DNA from: Clostridia bacterium
GTDB lineage: Bacteria > Bacillota > Clostridia > Lachnospirales > Lachnospiraceae
Assembly (NCBI GenBank): GCA_029101305.1
Contig: JAQXQS010000114.1
Location: 1 to 64,000, forward strand
Length of the DNA stretch: 64,000 nt
Reading direction: 5' to 3'
Below, piece after piece: positions 46,078 through 55,141 of this stretch (the stretch's first letter is position 1; each line of letters starts with the position of its first letter). The position numbers were made by a program, and so were the translations under genes. The notes beneath the pieces were generated by a model. It had not been told where the DNA came from and did no database searches. It saw only the letters and a list, made by a program, of their open reading frames with translations.

Positions 46078-46194
46078 GATATTAAGAAAAAAGGCCCAAA
46101 AGCTTTATCCATTTTACCCAATAATGCTTTTGAGCCTGTGCCCCCTCAAATACAAAGAAACAACGATTTACCTAGTAAATTTAAGGAGGTTCCA

Positions 46195-47544
46195 ATGAAG
46201 AAAAACACATCCTTCACTGAAGGAAAAATCCTGCAGCCCTTGATCTTATTTGCATTTCCGGTATTGCTTGCCTTATTTCTCCAGGCTATGTATGGTGCTG
46301 TGGATCTGCTCATTGTAGGAAAATTTGCGTCCTCAGCTGATGTATCCGCCGTATCTACCGGTTCCCAGATCATGTCCACCCTGACAAACCTGATCAGCAG
46401 CTTTGCAATGGGAACGACCATTTTGCTTGGACAGCAGATTGGAAGTGGAAAACGGGAAGAAGGCGGGCACACCGTAGGAACTGCAATTCTCATGTTTGCC
46501 ATAATTGCAGTGGTAATGTCCATCATTATGGTGATCTTTGCCCCCGGGATCAGCCGTATGATGAATGCGCCTGAGGAAGCCTTCCAGAAAACTGTCGATT
46601 ATATCCGGATCTGCGGCGGCGGTATGCTGGTCATCGTAGCTTACAACCTGATCGGCTGTATTTTCCGTGGTCTTGGCGACTCCAACACACCACTTATCAC
46701 AGTCGCTATCGCCTGTGTATTTAACATTGCCGGAGACCTGCTTTTATGCGCTGTTTTCCACCTTGGCACAGCAGGAGCTGCGATTGCCACTGTGTTTGCC
46801 CAGGCCATAAGTGTGGTGGCATCCCTGCTTTTTATCAGTAAAAAAGAGCTGCCCTTTGTTTTAAAGAGTAAAAATATCCGGATTCACAAAGCCTATCTGT
46901 GTAAAATGGTGGGCTTCGGTGCACCGATCGCGTTGCAGGATCTTCTGGTAAGCATTTCCTTCCTGATCATTCTGGCTATCGTAAATGCCATGGGAGTTAT
47001 CGCCTCCGCAGGTGTAGGCGTGGCAGAAAAGGTCTGTGCTTTTATCATGCTGATCTCCTCTGCTTTTATGCAGTCCATGTCTGCCTTTGTAGCCCAGAAC
47101 TACGGCGCAGGGCATATGCACCGGGCAAAAAAAGCGCTCCACTATGGCATCCTGGTATCATTCTCTGTTGGTGTGGTAATGTTCGTAATTACCTTTTTCC
47201 ATGGAAATGTACTGGCGGGCATTTTCTCCTCTGACAAAGAAGTTATCCTGGCCGCAGCTGATTACCTGAAGGCTTACGCCATTGACTGTCTGTTTACTGC
47301 CATTTTCTTCTGCTACACCGGATTTTACAATGGTATTGGCAAGACAAGATTCGTTATGGTACAGGGAATTATCGGTGCCTTTTGTGTCAGAGTGCCGGTA
47401 TCTTACATCATGAGTATCCAGGCCAGGCCCTCCTTGTTCCACATCGGACTGGCAACCCCAATGTCCTCTGTATTGCAGCTGATTCTTTGTGTGGGATTTA
47501 TGCTTGTATTACAGAAAAAGGGTGTACTTGAAGACCGGAACTGA
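46195..47544 (+). CDS. MATE-family multidrug efflux protein
   Basis: A 449-residue sodium- or proton-driven exporter with 12 predicted helices. The start ILFAFPVLLALFLQAMYGAVDLLIVGKF is the family hallmark. The ATG at 46195 has AAGGAGG at 46183-46189; the upstream open frame from 45955 covers the leader and is not coding. It ends at a bidirectional terminator. Confidence 0.93.
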   Translation: MKKNTSFTEGKILQPLILFAFPVLLALFLQAMYGAVDLLIVGKFASSADVSAVSTGSQIMSTLTNLISSFAMGTTILLGQQIGSGKREEGGHTVGTAILMFAIIAVVMSIIMVIFAPGISRMMNAPEEAFQKTVDYIRICGGGMLVIVAYNLIGCIFRGLGDSNTPLITVAIACVFNIAGDLLLCAVFHLGTAGAAIATVFAQAISVVASLLFISKKELPFVLKSKNIRIHKAYLCKMVGFGAPIALQDLLVSISFLIILAIVNAMGVIASAGVGVAEKVCAFIMLISSAFMQSMSAFVAQNYGAGHMHRAKKALHYGILVSFSVGVVMFVITFFHGNVLAGIFSSDKEVILAAADYLKAYAIDCLFTAIFFCYTGFYNGIGKTRFVMVQGIIGAFCVRVPVSYIMSIQARPSLFHIGLATPMSSVLQLILCVGFMLVLQKKGVLEDRN

Positions 47545-47559
47545 TACTACTTTTAAATA

Positions 47560-47610
47560 AAAAAAGCCAGGTTATAACCTCTGAAAAAAGGTTTTAACCT
47601 GGCTTTTTTT
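47560..47610. terminator. Bidirectional terminator
   Basis: AAAAAAGCCAGGTTATAACC pairs with GGTTTTAACCTGGCTTTTTTT with a small loop. It overlaps the end of the convergent EamA gene. Confidence 0.85.
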
Positions 47611-48505
47611 ATGCATTTTCTTTTGTCTTTTTCTGTGACACGATCAGTCCCACAAAAATCAGCACCGATCCAATAATGGAAGCCACCGTCATTTTCTCAT
47701 GAAGCACAAACACGGACAGTACCACCGTTACCACCGGTGAAACATAAATATACACGCTTGTCTTCACCGCCCCAATCCATTTCGTTGCCAGATTCCAGAG
47801 TAAAAATCCCATAGCACTTGCACCAAGTCCAAGGAACAGGAAGTTCACTGCGATCTGGGGTTTCAGCATAATGCTCAGATCCCAGGAGGACTTCTGGAAG
47901 ATCAACACCGGAATCAGGAACACGATTCCATAGAAATAAATACGCCTTGTCACTGCAACTGTAGGGTAATCCCACTCCCCAATTTTTTTCACCAGTGCAG
48001 AATATGCACCCCAGGAAATCATTGCCAGAAATGCAAGTCCATCTCCAAGGGGATTCAGGTTGAAGCTTTTCTGTCCGCTCATGCTGATCATAATAACACC
48101 AGCCATTGCGATTACGAAACCGATATAAAAAAACAGTCCGGATTTCTCATTCTTAAAGAAAAATCCAACCATCACCGCTACAAAAAACGGTGCACATGCC
48201 ACGATAATCCCTACATTTGAAGCATACGTTAATGTCAATGCCGTATTTTCCAGCATGAAATAAAGCACGATTCCAAACAGGCTGGCTCCTGCAAACACCA
48301 CCTCCTGCTTTGGATTCTCCAGCTTCAGATGATGGGGGTACACGATCAATAATGCCAGAAATGCCAGCACTACACGGGTAAATAAAACTTCTGAGGGCAA
48401 AAAATATTCAAGCAATACTTTGCTGGATACAAAGGTTGCGCCCCACATGATCTGGGTTCCGCAGGCAAGAACATGACCTGCGATCTGTTTTCTCTCTTCT
48501 GTCAT
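47609..48505 (-). CDS. EamA/DMT-family transporter
   Basis: A 298-residue permease of ten helices made of two EamA repeats; the first repeat begins near residue 14 (GTQIMWGATFVSSKVLL), the second near 150. Members export amino acids or metabolites; the substrate is unknown. It ends in the shared terminator region. Confidence 0.9.
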   Translation of the reverse strand: MTEERKQIAGHVLACGTQIMWGATFVSSKVLLEYFLPSEVLFTRVVLAFLALLIVYPHHLKLENPKQEVVFAGASLFGIVLYFMLENTALTLTYASNVGIIVACAPFFVAVMVGFFFKNEKSGLFFYIGFVIAMAGVIMISMSGQKSFNLNPLGDGLAFLAMISWGAYSALVKKIGEWDYPTVAVTRRIYFYGIVFLIPVLIFQKSSWDLSIMLKPQIAVNFLFLGLGASAMGFLLWNLATKWIGAVKTSVYIYVSPVVTVVLSVFVLHEKMTVASIIGSVLIFVGLIVSQKKTKENA

Positions 48506-48624
48506 TTCTTTTTAGCTCCTGTTTTCTTTCTCAAATAATTCAAGAAGATGCTTTATAGAATATTCAAAACATTTTTTCTTCAAAACGCATATAGAAATTC
48601 AAAAATCACTTCTTAAGATCCAAC

Positions 48625-49869
48625 TTACGAACCAGAAGGTATTCTGACCAATATTTTTTCTCCGTTTCTCTCCACCATCGTCAGCACCGGAATGTGTTTT
48701 TTCCGCAGCATATGCACCACGGGGTACGCAGAAAAAGTAGTATTTCCAACGAAAACTGCCTCCGGTTTATACTTCAGGATCTCCTTCACCTGCTCTTTAA
48801 CAGCTGCTTTCCACTCCTGTTTTTCCATCAGAACTTCTCCATAAATCCCCTGCATTTCCAGTTCTGGAAGTTGTGGAAAATCAATATGTACCACCTTTGC
48901 AGCCTGCAATTTGGGCAATTGCAGAAGCAGTTCATCCACAGAGATATCTCCGCCAAAATTCACCACAACCGGCTTTTCATGGAATTCTTTCAGGCTGATC
49001 TCGCATGCTTTTACCGCATCTTCCAGGGTTCCGGCTGTCATAAGAAAGCCGCCCTTATGGCAGAATCCGGCACTTTCAAGCCCGGTCACACGCACCAGGT
49101 CTTCATTTTCCAGCCCCAGCCATTCCACAGGAAAGCTGCATTTATAATTTAGGGAATACTCTTTTTTCTGCGGCTGAATACAATAACCACCTCTGTTAGA
49201 TGGGAAAATAACAAAGGCAATTTCCGTCTCTGATAAACGTTTCTGGCAAGGCACAAACTCCGGAAGAATAAGGATTTTTGCCTCTTTTTCTGCCGTTTTC
49301 CCAGACTGGATTTCCTCTTCATGAGCTTCCAGAAGCTCTTCCACACGTTTATCCGCACGTTCATTTCCACGATACCGTTCGAACTTATTTTCCAGGATCA
49401 TTCCTGCTACACTGACTGCCTGGAAAAAGGCCTGATCATTATTTCCCTGTGCATCCCAGGCCGGATTAAAGTTTCCGATCAGGGTTGCCAGCTCATTTTT
49501 CTCACCGGTATTATCATTATTATCCAACGGCTGAACGAAAGACTGATCGAATTTTTCCGCCAGTTCTTCACCTAAAATTTCCTCTCCAAGAGCTTCCCAG
49601 AGAAGTCCAAATGCCGCGTAAGGGACTCCATTTTCACGGATACGGCTGTCCTTCTGATGATGGTCATACTGCCCACGGCCGATGTCAAACACGACTCCTT
49701 CAAAATCCTCCGGCACCTTATTTCCCCTGGTAATGCTGATCTCCGGGTTCAGATACAGCAGTAATGCTGCGGAAAATACGTCATCCGCATGGAATTTTCC
49801 ACTGTGGGTGAAGGCACTGGCATTGTTTCTTTTTATCTGTTCAAGTAAATGATTCATAAAGTTTTCCAT
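48625..49869 (-). CDS. MYG1-family phosphoesterase-like protein with extra C-terminal domain
   Basis: A 414-residue protein. Residues 15-290 are MYG1/UPF0160: H27-A-D29-D30, D62, and D69-H70-H71 form the metal-binding set shared with DHH phosphoesterases; MYG1 is a 3'-5' RNA exonuclease in eukaryotes. About 115 residues follow (FHEKPVVVNFGG to the end, including VFVGNTTFSAYPVVHML) that I do not recognise. The start ATG at 49869 is chosen by alignment to the family N-terminus; MNHLLEQ (49857) is also possible. Confidence 0.8.
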   Translation of the reverse strand: MENFMNHLLEQIKRNNASAFTHSGKFHADDVFSAALLLYLNPEISITRGNKVPEDFEGVVFDIGRGQYDHHQKDSRIRENGVPYAAFGLLWEALGEEILGEELAEKFDQSFVQPLDNNDNTGEKNELATLIGNFNPAWDAQGNNDQAFFQAVSVAGMILENKFERYRGNERADKRVEELLEAHEEEIQSGKTAEKEAKILILPEFVPCQKRLSETEIAFVIFPSNRGGYCIQPQKKEYSLNYKCSFPVEWLGLENEDLVRVTGLESAGFCHKGGFLMTAGTLEDAVKACEISLKEFHEKPVVVNFGGDISVDELLLQLPKLQAAKVVHIDFPQLPELEMQGIYGEVLMEKQEWKAAVKEQVKEILKYKPEAVFVGNTTFSAYPVVHMLRKKHIPVLTMVERNGEKILVRIPSGS

Positions 49870-50055
49870 TCTTTCTATTACCAACTTTTTATTGCATCCA
49901 GATAACGTACATTTCATACGCAAACTTTCAGATGTGAAAGATATCCTTACAGATTTTACCATAAGACGTAAACAAAATAAACGCCGTTTTTTGTCTGATC
50001 ACCCCTGAAAAAATTTCTCAACAAAGCTTTTTCTGTATCACCTCTTATAATTACG

Positions 50056-50084
50056 TGGTATACTCTTTGTTAGTTTGTTCTAAC
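50056..50084 (+). promoter_or_regulatory. Extended -10 promoter with GTTAG-N6-CTAAC operator, orphan feoA
   Basis: An extended -10 TGGTATACT (50056-50064) is followed by GTTAGTTTGTTCTAAC (50069-50084), an inverted repeat of the same form as in the feoAB promoter at 24679-24694. Confidence 0.7.
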
Positions 50085-50169
50085 TATATAAATAAAGCAA
50101 TCGCTCATATAACGCATTCGAAAATATATGTGTTTATTATGAAATTCCCAATGCAAAGAAGGTATCTTC

Positions 50170-50388
50170 GTGCCCTTAAGCTTAACCGAATTCAACCATT
50201 TCTACATCATTAACAAAGTCTGCGGACTGGAAAAACAGCGACATTATCTGGAATCCCTGGGATTTGTGCCAGGTACCCAGGTTACGATTTTATCCGAATT
50301 GCACGGCTATTATGTGGTGATGATAAAAGGAAGTAAGATTGGCCTGGATAAGGACCTGGCAAAGAAAATTATCGTGTATGCAGGCTGA
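50170..50388 (+). CDS. Orphan FeoA-domain protein
   Basis: A 72-residue FeoA/SH3-like protein (RHYLESLGFVPGTQVTILSEL, then YVVMIKGSKIGLDKDLAKKI). The GTG at 50170-50172 is the start; AAGAAGG lies 7 bases upstream. No feoB is adjacent. It shares the iron-type operator with feoAB, so it is probably induced in iron limitation. The GGDEF-EAL gene follows 154 bases later. Confidence 0.85.
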   Translation: MPLSLTEFNHFYIINKVCGLEKQRHYLESLGFVPGTQVTILSELHGYYVVMIKGSKIGLDKDLAKKIIVYAG

Positions 50389-50542
50389 GGCCGCCATGAA
50401 TATAAGACTTATCTGGCAATCTAATAACTTATAACTGTGAAAGCATTGGACAGTTACTAACTTTTATTACTAAAACGTGTTTTTTGGTGTCAGTTTCTCT
50501 GTCCCCAGACTTCACGTCAGTTATGATTTTACGGAGAAATGT

Positions 50543-52486
50543 ATGGAAAGAAATAAAACAATCATGAAACTCTGCTATTTGCAGACAGCACTTTATATCG
50601 TATTTTTAATCTCATTGGTCGCACATCATAAATATAACAGGAACGGAAAAATCTTCGCTCTGCTGGTAATTTTATCTCTTGTTGGATGTGCCGTTTCCCT
50701 TACGCTGGCAGATTATCTCAGAACCATGATCCAGAACTCTGGCTTTGATGTGGCTGGAGTCCACGACAAGAAATCTCTGGAAAAGAAGCTTCTTCAGCTT
50801 CAAAATGCAGACGATACACTGGATGTGGGAATCATGATGTTCGATCTGAATAATCTGAAAAAAATCAACGACACCTATGGGCACGAACAGGGAGATGTGT
50901 TTATCCAGACCTTTGCTTCTTATCTTACCCGCATTCTCACTGAGGATAGTTTTCTCGCCAGATTCGGTGGAGATGAGTTTGTGATCGTCCAGAATCATGC
51001 CACCTGGTCCCAGCTGGAGCAAATGAATATCCAGCTCCAGACCATGCTGGATGCCTACAATCAGACAGCGGATCACCCCATCAGTTATGCTGTTGGATAC
51101 GATATCAGCTGCAAAAACCACTACTATCTGATCATGGATCTTTTGCAGATCGCAGACCAGAAAATGTACCAGGACAAACGCTATAAAAAGGAAATTCTTG
51201 CAGGAAAAACACAAGCGCATTTCCGTTCCCGTCTGGTTGAAAGCATCTCCACAGAATCCCTGAAAGAGAAGCTTTTTACCATTTTAACCAATAGCAATGG
51301 TGAAAAGAAATATGCTTTTTTGATGACAGATGTAAATAATTTTCATCTGATCAATGATTACTGGGGATACGAAACGGGTACTGATATTCTGAATTTTATC
51401 CTAAAAAAACTCGAACTTTTCCCGAAAACTTTGTTCGTCAACCGCTATCATTCCGATATTTTTGTCAGCATTATTGACATCACCGGACAGGAATATGCAG
51501 ATGTAAAAAAGGAAATCACTGCCTATAATAAACAGACTGCGCAGGAAGTTCTTGGCAGTTATCCGGTGAATTATTTTTCCCTGAATACCGGAATTTATTA
51601 TCTGGAAAATGGTCAGATTCCCTGCGATGAGATTATTTCCCATACGAATATCGTACGCAGAAAAGCAAAATCTTCTCTCCTTGGAGTATGCGAATACACA
51701 GAAGAAATTGCCCTGGAAGAGCAAAAAAGAGCAGATACGATCCACTCTTTTCAGGAAGCACTTTCAGATAAAGAATTCCAGATTTATTTCCAGCCTAAGA
51801 TCAATGGAAAGGAACAGAAAATCGCCAGTGCAGAGGTTCTGGTACGCTGGAAACGAAGCAATGGAGAACTCTGGTTTCCGGATAGTTTTCTTCCTATACT
51901 GGAAGAAACTGGTGAGATTGAAGCTTTGGATTACTATGTTTATGAGGAAGCTTTCCGATGGCTTGCTGCCCGAAAGGAATCTGGTCTTAAACTGATTCCT
52001 TTATCCTTAAACGTATCTCCGGTGCATTTCCGGAAGATTCAAACCTTTACCAGAAAGGTTATGGAACTGATCCAGAAATACCAAATTTCTTCCCAGTATC
52101 TGATTTTTGAGATCACAGAAACTACCTATATCCATAATATTGAATCAGTCAACCAGATGATCCGGTTCTTCCATGACCAGAATATCCGGATCTCCATGGA
52201 CGACTTCGGTTCCGGCTATTCATCCTTAAATACTTTAAAGGATATCCTGTTTGATGAGGTCAAAATTGACAAAAGATTCCTGTCTGACGACCTGACCGAA
52301 AAGGGAAAAATCGTACTTCAGGAGATCTTCCATCTGCTGAAACGAACCCATAAATTTATCGTCTGCGAAGGAGTGGAGACGAAAGATATGGTGGATTTTC
52401 TGGTTGAAGAAGGCTGTGATGAATTACAGGGATATTACTATTATAAGCCTATGGAAATGAAAAAATTTGAGAAATTGATTGCGTAA
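50543..52486 (+). CDS. GGDEF-GGDEF-EAL cyclic-di-GMP protein
   Basis: A 647-residue membrane protein: helices at about 10-28 and 38-56, a first GGDEF domain with intact GGDEF at 142-146 (RFGGDEF), a second degenerate GGDEF-like domain (RYHSDIF) and a C-terminal EAL domain with EVL in place of EAL, NVSP, ITE, DDFGSGYSSL and EGVET all present. It could make and degrade cyclic-di-GMP. The ATG at 50543 has ACGGAG upstream; a longer frame from 50477 is not supported. Confidence 0.9.
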   Translation: MERNKTIMKLCYLQTALYIVFLISLVAHHKYNRNGKIFALLVILSLVGCAVSLTLADYLRTMIQNSGFDVAGVHDKKSLEKKLLQLQNADDTLDVGIMMFDLNNLKKINDTYGHEQGDVFIQTFASYLTRILTEDSFLARFGGDEFVIVQNHATWSQLEQMNIQLQTMLDAYNQTADHPISYAVGYDISCKNHYYLIMDLLQIADQKMYQDKRYKKEILAGKTQAHFRSRLVESISTESLKEKLFTILTNSNGEKKYAFLMTDVNNFHLINDYWGYETGTDILNFILKKLELFPKTLFVNRYHSDIFVSIIDITGQEYADVKKEITAYNKQTAQEVLGSYPVNYFSLNTGIYYLENGQIPCDEIISHTNIVRRKAKSSLLGVCEYTEEIALEEQKRADTIHSFQEALSDKEFQIYFQPKINGKEQKIASAEVLVRWKRSNGELWFPDSFLPILEETGEIEALDYYVYEEAFRWLAARKESGLKLIPLSLNVSPVHFRKIQTFTRKVMELIQKYQISSQYLIFEITETTYIHNIESVNQMIRFFHDQNIRISMDDFGSGYSSLNTLKDILFDEVKIDKRFLSDDLTEKGKIVLQEIFHLLKRTHKFIVCEGVETKDMVDFLVEEGCDELQGYYYYKPMEMKKFEKLIA

Positions 52487-52491
52487 ATTTC

Positions 52492-53862
52492 TTACTTTTT
52501 CATCTTTACCAGTTCTCTTCTCGCAAATATCACCGCCAGTACAAAGGCAGCTCCATCCGCAATTGGTCCCGCATACATCACCCCGTCAATTCCCATAAGC
52601 AGGGAGAAGATCAGGATCAGTGGCAGTAAAAACAGTACCTGTCTGGTCAGAGACATAACGATTCCAAGCTTCGCTTTTCCGATAGAAGTGAAGAATCCGG
52701 AGGACATAGGCTGGATTCCATTGGCAAATGTCATGAACATAAAGATCTTCAGATAACGCTCTGCAAACTGGAAATAAAGGTCACTTCCAGTTCCGAAAAT
52801 GCTGACGATCTGGTGTGGAAACAGCTGAAAACAAATGAAAAATATGGTAGCAATCACAGTACATGCAGTCACTGAATAACGGTATGTAAGCCTTACCCGG
52901 TCATACTTAACGGCTCCATAATTGAACCCCCAAATTGGCTGACAGCCCTGGGAAATACCAATACAGATTGCCATAAACACCTGGTTTACCTTGGAAATAA
53001 CCCCTACGCAGGCAATGGGAATATCACTTCCATAGACGGACATTCCACCATAATAGCGCAGAATATTATTCATTACGATCTGCACAACAGCCATGGCAAT
53101 CTGGTTAATACATGCCGCCATTCCAAGAGAAACAACGGCCTTCAGGCAAGTAAAAGAAGGCTTCAGCATCCCCGCTTCCATATACATTTTGCGGAATTTC
53201 CAGAAATATATGACTACCAGGATTCCGGAAACAACCTGTCCGATCACGGTAGCCCAGGCAGCCCCTTTTATTCCCCATCCAAAGCCGAATATAAACAAAG
53301 GGTCCAGAATCGTATTGATAATCGCACCTGTAAGTACACAAGTCATAGAATATGTAGGACTTCTGTCTGCACGTACAATGTGGTTGCCGCCAATGGATAA
53401 AATATAAAAAGGCAGTCCCACTGCTGTTATGCCAAGATAATCTACAGCGTAAGGCATAACATCCTTCGTTGCCCCGAATAAGCTAAGCAACGGACGCAAA
53501 AATAGCAGGACGATAACAGCTAAGATTGCACCCATAATTACCAGGGAAGACAGTCCTGTTCCTGCAATGGAGCTGGCCTTTTTCTCCCTTCCTGCTCCCA
53601 TTTCCAGGTTATAATTAGATGCACTTCCGATTCCAAGAAGAAGTGCTAATGCAGTGGCAATAGTCGTCACAGGAAATGCCACATTGGTAGCTGCATTTCC
53701 CAGCATTCCCACACCCTGACCGATAAAAATCTGGTCTACAATATTGTACAATGCACTGACCAGCATACTGATAATTGCCGGAATAGCGAACTTCGTGATC
53801 AAGCCGCCTACCGGCGCTGTTCCCAGGGGATTCTGCCCCTGATTTATCTCTTTTGTTTCCAA
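52492..53862 (-). CDS. MATE-family efflux protein (second)
   Basis: A 456-residue transporter with 12 helices. The start LGTAPVGGLITKFAIPAIISMLVSALYNIVDQIFIGQG matches the MATE family. TTG at 53860-53862 is the start, with AGGAGGAG 8 bases upstream. It ends 5 bases from the GGDEF-EAL gene, convergent. Confidence 0.92.
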   Translation of the reverse strand: METKEINQGQNPLGTAPVGGLITKFAIPAIISMLVSALYNIVDQIFIGQGVGMLGNAATNVAFPVTTIATALALLLGIGSASNYNLEMGAGREKKASSIAGTGLSSLVIMGAILAVIVLLFLRPLLSLFGATKDVMPYAVDYLGITAVGLPFYILSIGGNHIVRADRSPTYSMTCVLTGAIINTILDPLFIFGFGWGIKGAAWATVIGQVVSGILVVIYFWKFRKMYMEAGMLKPSFTCLKAVVSLGMAACINQIAMAVVQIVMNNILRYYGGMSVYGSDIPIACVGVISKVNQVFMAICIGISQGCQPIWGFNYGAVKYDRVRLTYRYSVTACTVIATIFFICFQLFPHQIVSIFGTGSDLYFQFAERYLKIFMFMTFANGIQPMSSGFFTSIGKAKLGIVMSLTRQVLFLLPLILIFSLLMGIDGVMYAGPIADGAAFVLAVIFARRELVKMKK

Positions 53863-54043
53863 AAATATTTCTCCTCCTATAATTCCAAGCCCTGGAGCCT
53901 GTTTGAAAAATCATTCCTGCAATCTGCACATCCCAATTTACAGTATATTTCATCAGAATTCGACCTGCGTAATCCAACTACAACGCTCTCATCCGGACAA
54001 ATTCCCTCGCTAATTATGATACCCCACTTGCCAAAATCCTTTC

Positions 54044-54874
54044 TCAAGCATGCTCTGAAATATTATGTTTATCCGAAAATGCTATACCAGACACTCTGCT
54101 TACCACATAAAAGGTGGCATGGGCTTCCGCGTCCGTCAATGGGATATTGACACGATCCGGATAATTTCCCTGGAGCATGCCATAATCGGTAGTAAAGCAG
54201 GGAAGAGAAGATGCATTGACCAGCTCATCAAACACAACCGGATCAGGCTGCACCAGGAATTTAGATGCAGGCATTTTTTCCCGGCAGAAAGTGTCCCAAA
54301 AGCCAAGCTCTGTGCGCAGTAAGAAATTAAACCCATTAATTTCAGTACAAGTCAGTGAATGATATTTCGCCAGATCATGCCCCGGTGGTACACAGACAAA
54401 CAAATTTTCCCTCATAAAAGCCTTCGCCCCTTCAACAGGAAATGGCAAGATAGCAATGTCGCAGGAACCGTCCTCCCAGGCAGCCAATACCTCATCGTTC
54501 TGACAGATAACAGATGACACGATCGTACCTGGCTGAAGGATATTCAGCTTTTGCTGTAATTCCCACAACGGCGCTGGAGCGCAAGAACGGATCACAATCG
54601 TCCTCTGACGCTGATCGAAATCCTGCACCTGCTGCACACTCTTCCTAGCTTCCTGCAAAAGTCTCCTTGAAACTTCCACAGCCTCTTCCCCCGTCTTATT
54701 CAATTCGATCCGATTCTTTCCCCGGGTAAAAAGTGCAACTCCAAAAGCATCCTCCAGATGCTGCATCGAACGGGTGACAGAGGGTGTGGAAATATGAAAT
54801 TCTTCTGCCACACGGCTTAGTGTCCCAAGGTCAGCAAATGCTACCAGCTGACGTAATTCATATAAATCCAGCAT
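54044..54874 (-). CDS. LysR-family regulator
   Basis: A 276-residue regulator. The HTH is LYELRQLVAFADLGTLSRVA and STPSVTRSMQHLEDAFG. The ATG at 54874 lies just after GGAGGAG; the longer ORF has 16 extra N-terminal residues. Divergent from an aldo-keto reductase, with T-N11-A sites between the two genes. Confidence 0.9.
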   Translation of the reverse strand: MLDLYELRQLVAFADLGTLSRVAEEFHISTPSVTRSMQHLEDAFGVALFTRGKNRIELNKTGEEAVEVSRRLLQEARKSVQQVQDFDQRQRTIVIRSCAPAPLWELQQKLNILQPGTIVSSVICQNDEVLAAWEDGSCDIAILPFPVEGAKAFMRENLFVCVPPGHDLAKYHSLTCTEINGFNFLLRTELGFWDTFCREKMPASKFLVQPDPVVFDELVNASSLPCFTTDYGMLQGNYPDRVNIPLTDAEAHATFYVVSRVSGIAFSDKHNISEHA

Positions 54875-54971
54875 ATTCTCCTCCACACATTTCATATTAT
54901 GAAAAGCAGTTTGCGTTATCAATAATGTACAATATCAAAGAATGGTTGTAAAGTATGAATTGTAATAAATT

Positions 54972-55116
54972 GCATGTGAGCCAAAAGCAATACCGCTGTT
55001 CATTTTATGCACAGAAAAAGTAAGTCCATCACGGTACACATCATGCATGGGAACAGTAAAATTGTCACGATTCGCTTCATGCACGGAAGCCGCAAATTAT
55101 CACAGTTTAAAATCAC
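54972..55116. repeat. Tandem 36-bp degenerate repeats in the LysR/AKR interval
   Basis: GCAYRGRAA starts at 55009, 55045 and 55081, exactly 36 bases apart, with a fourth weaker unit from 54972. Each of the first three includes a T-N11-A motif (TTTATGCACAGAA, TCATGCATGGGAA, TTCATGCACGGAA). Such sites are typical for LysR proteins, so the array probably holds the regulator's binding sites. Confidence 0.6.
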
Positions 55117-55141
55117 CTATTAAAACAGGAGGTATTATTTT

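Noticed and set aside
45955..46194. Longer N-terminus for the MATE protein
   Set aside because: The frame reads through promoter, tiny ORF and terminator. MATE homology and AAGGAGG begin at 46195.
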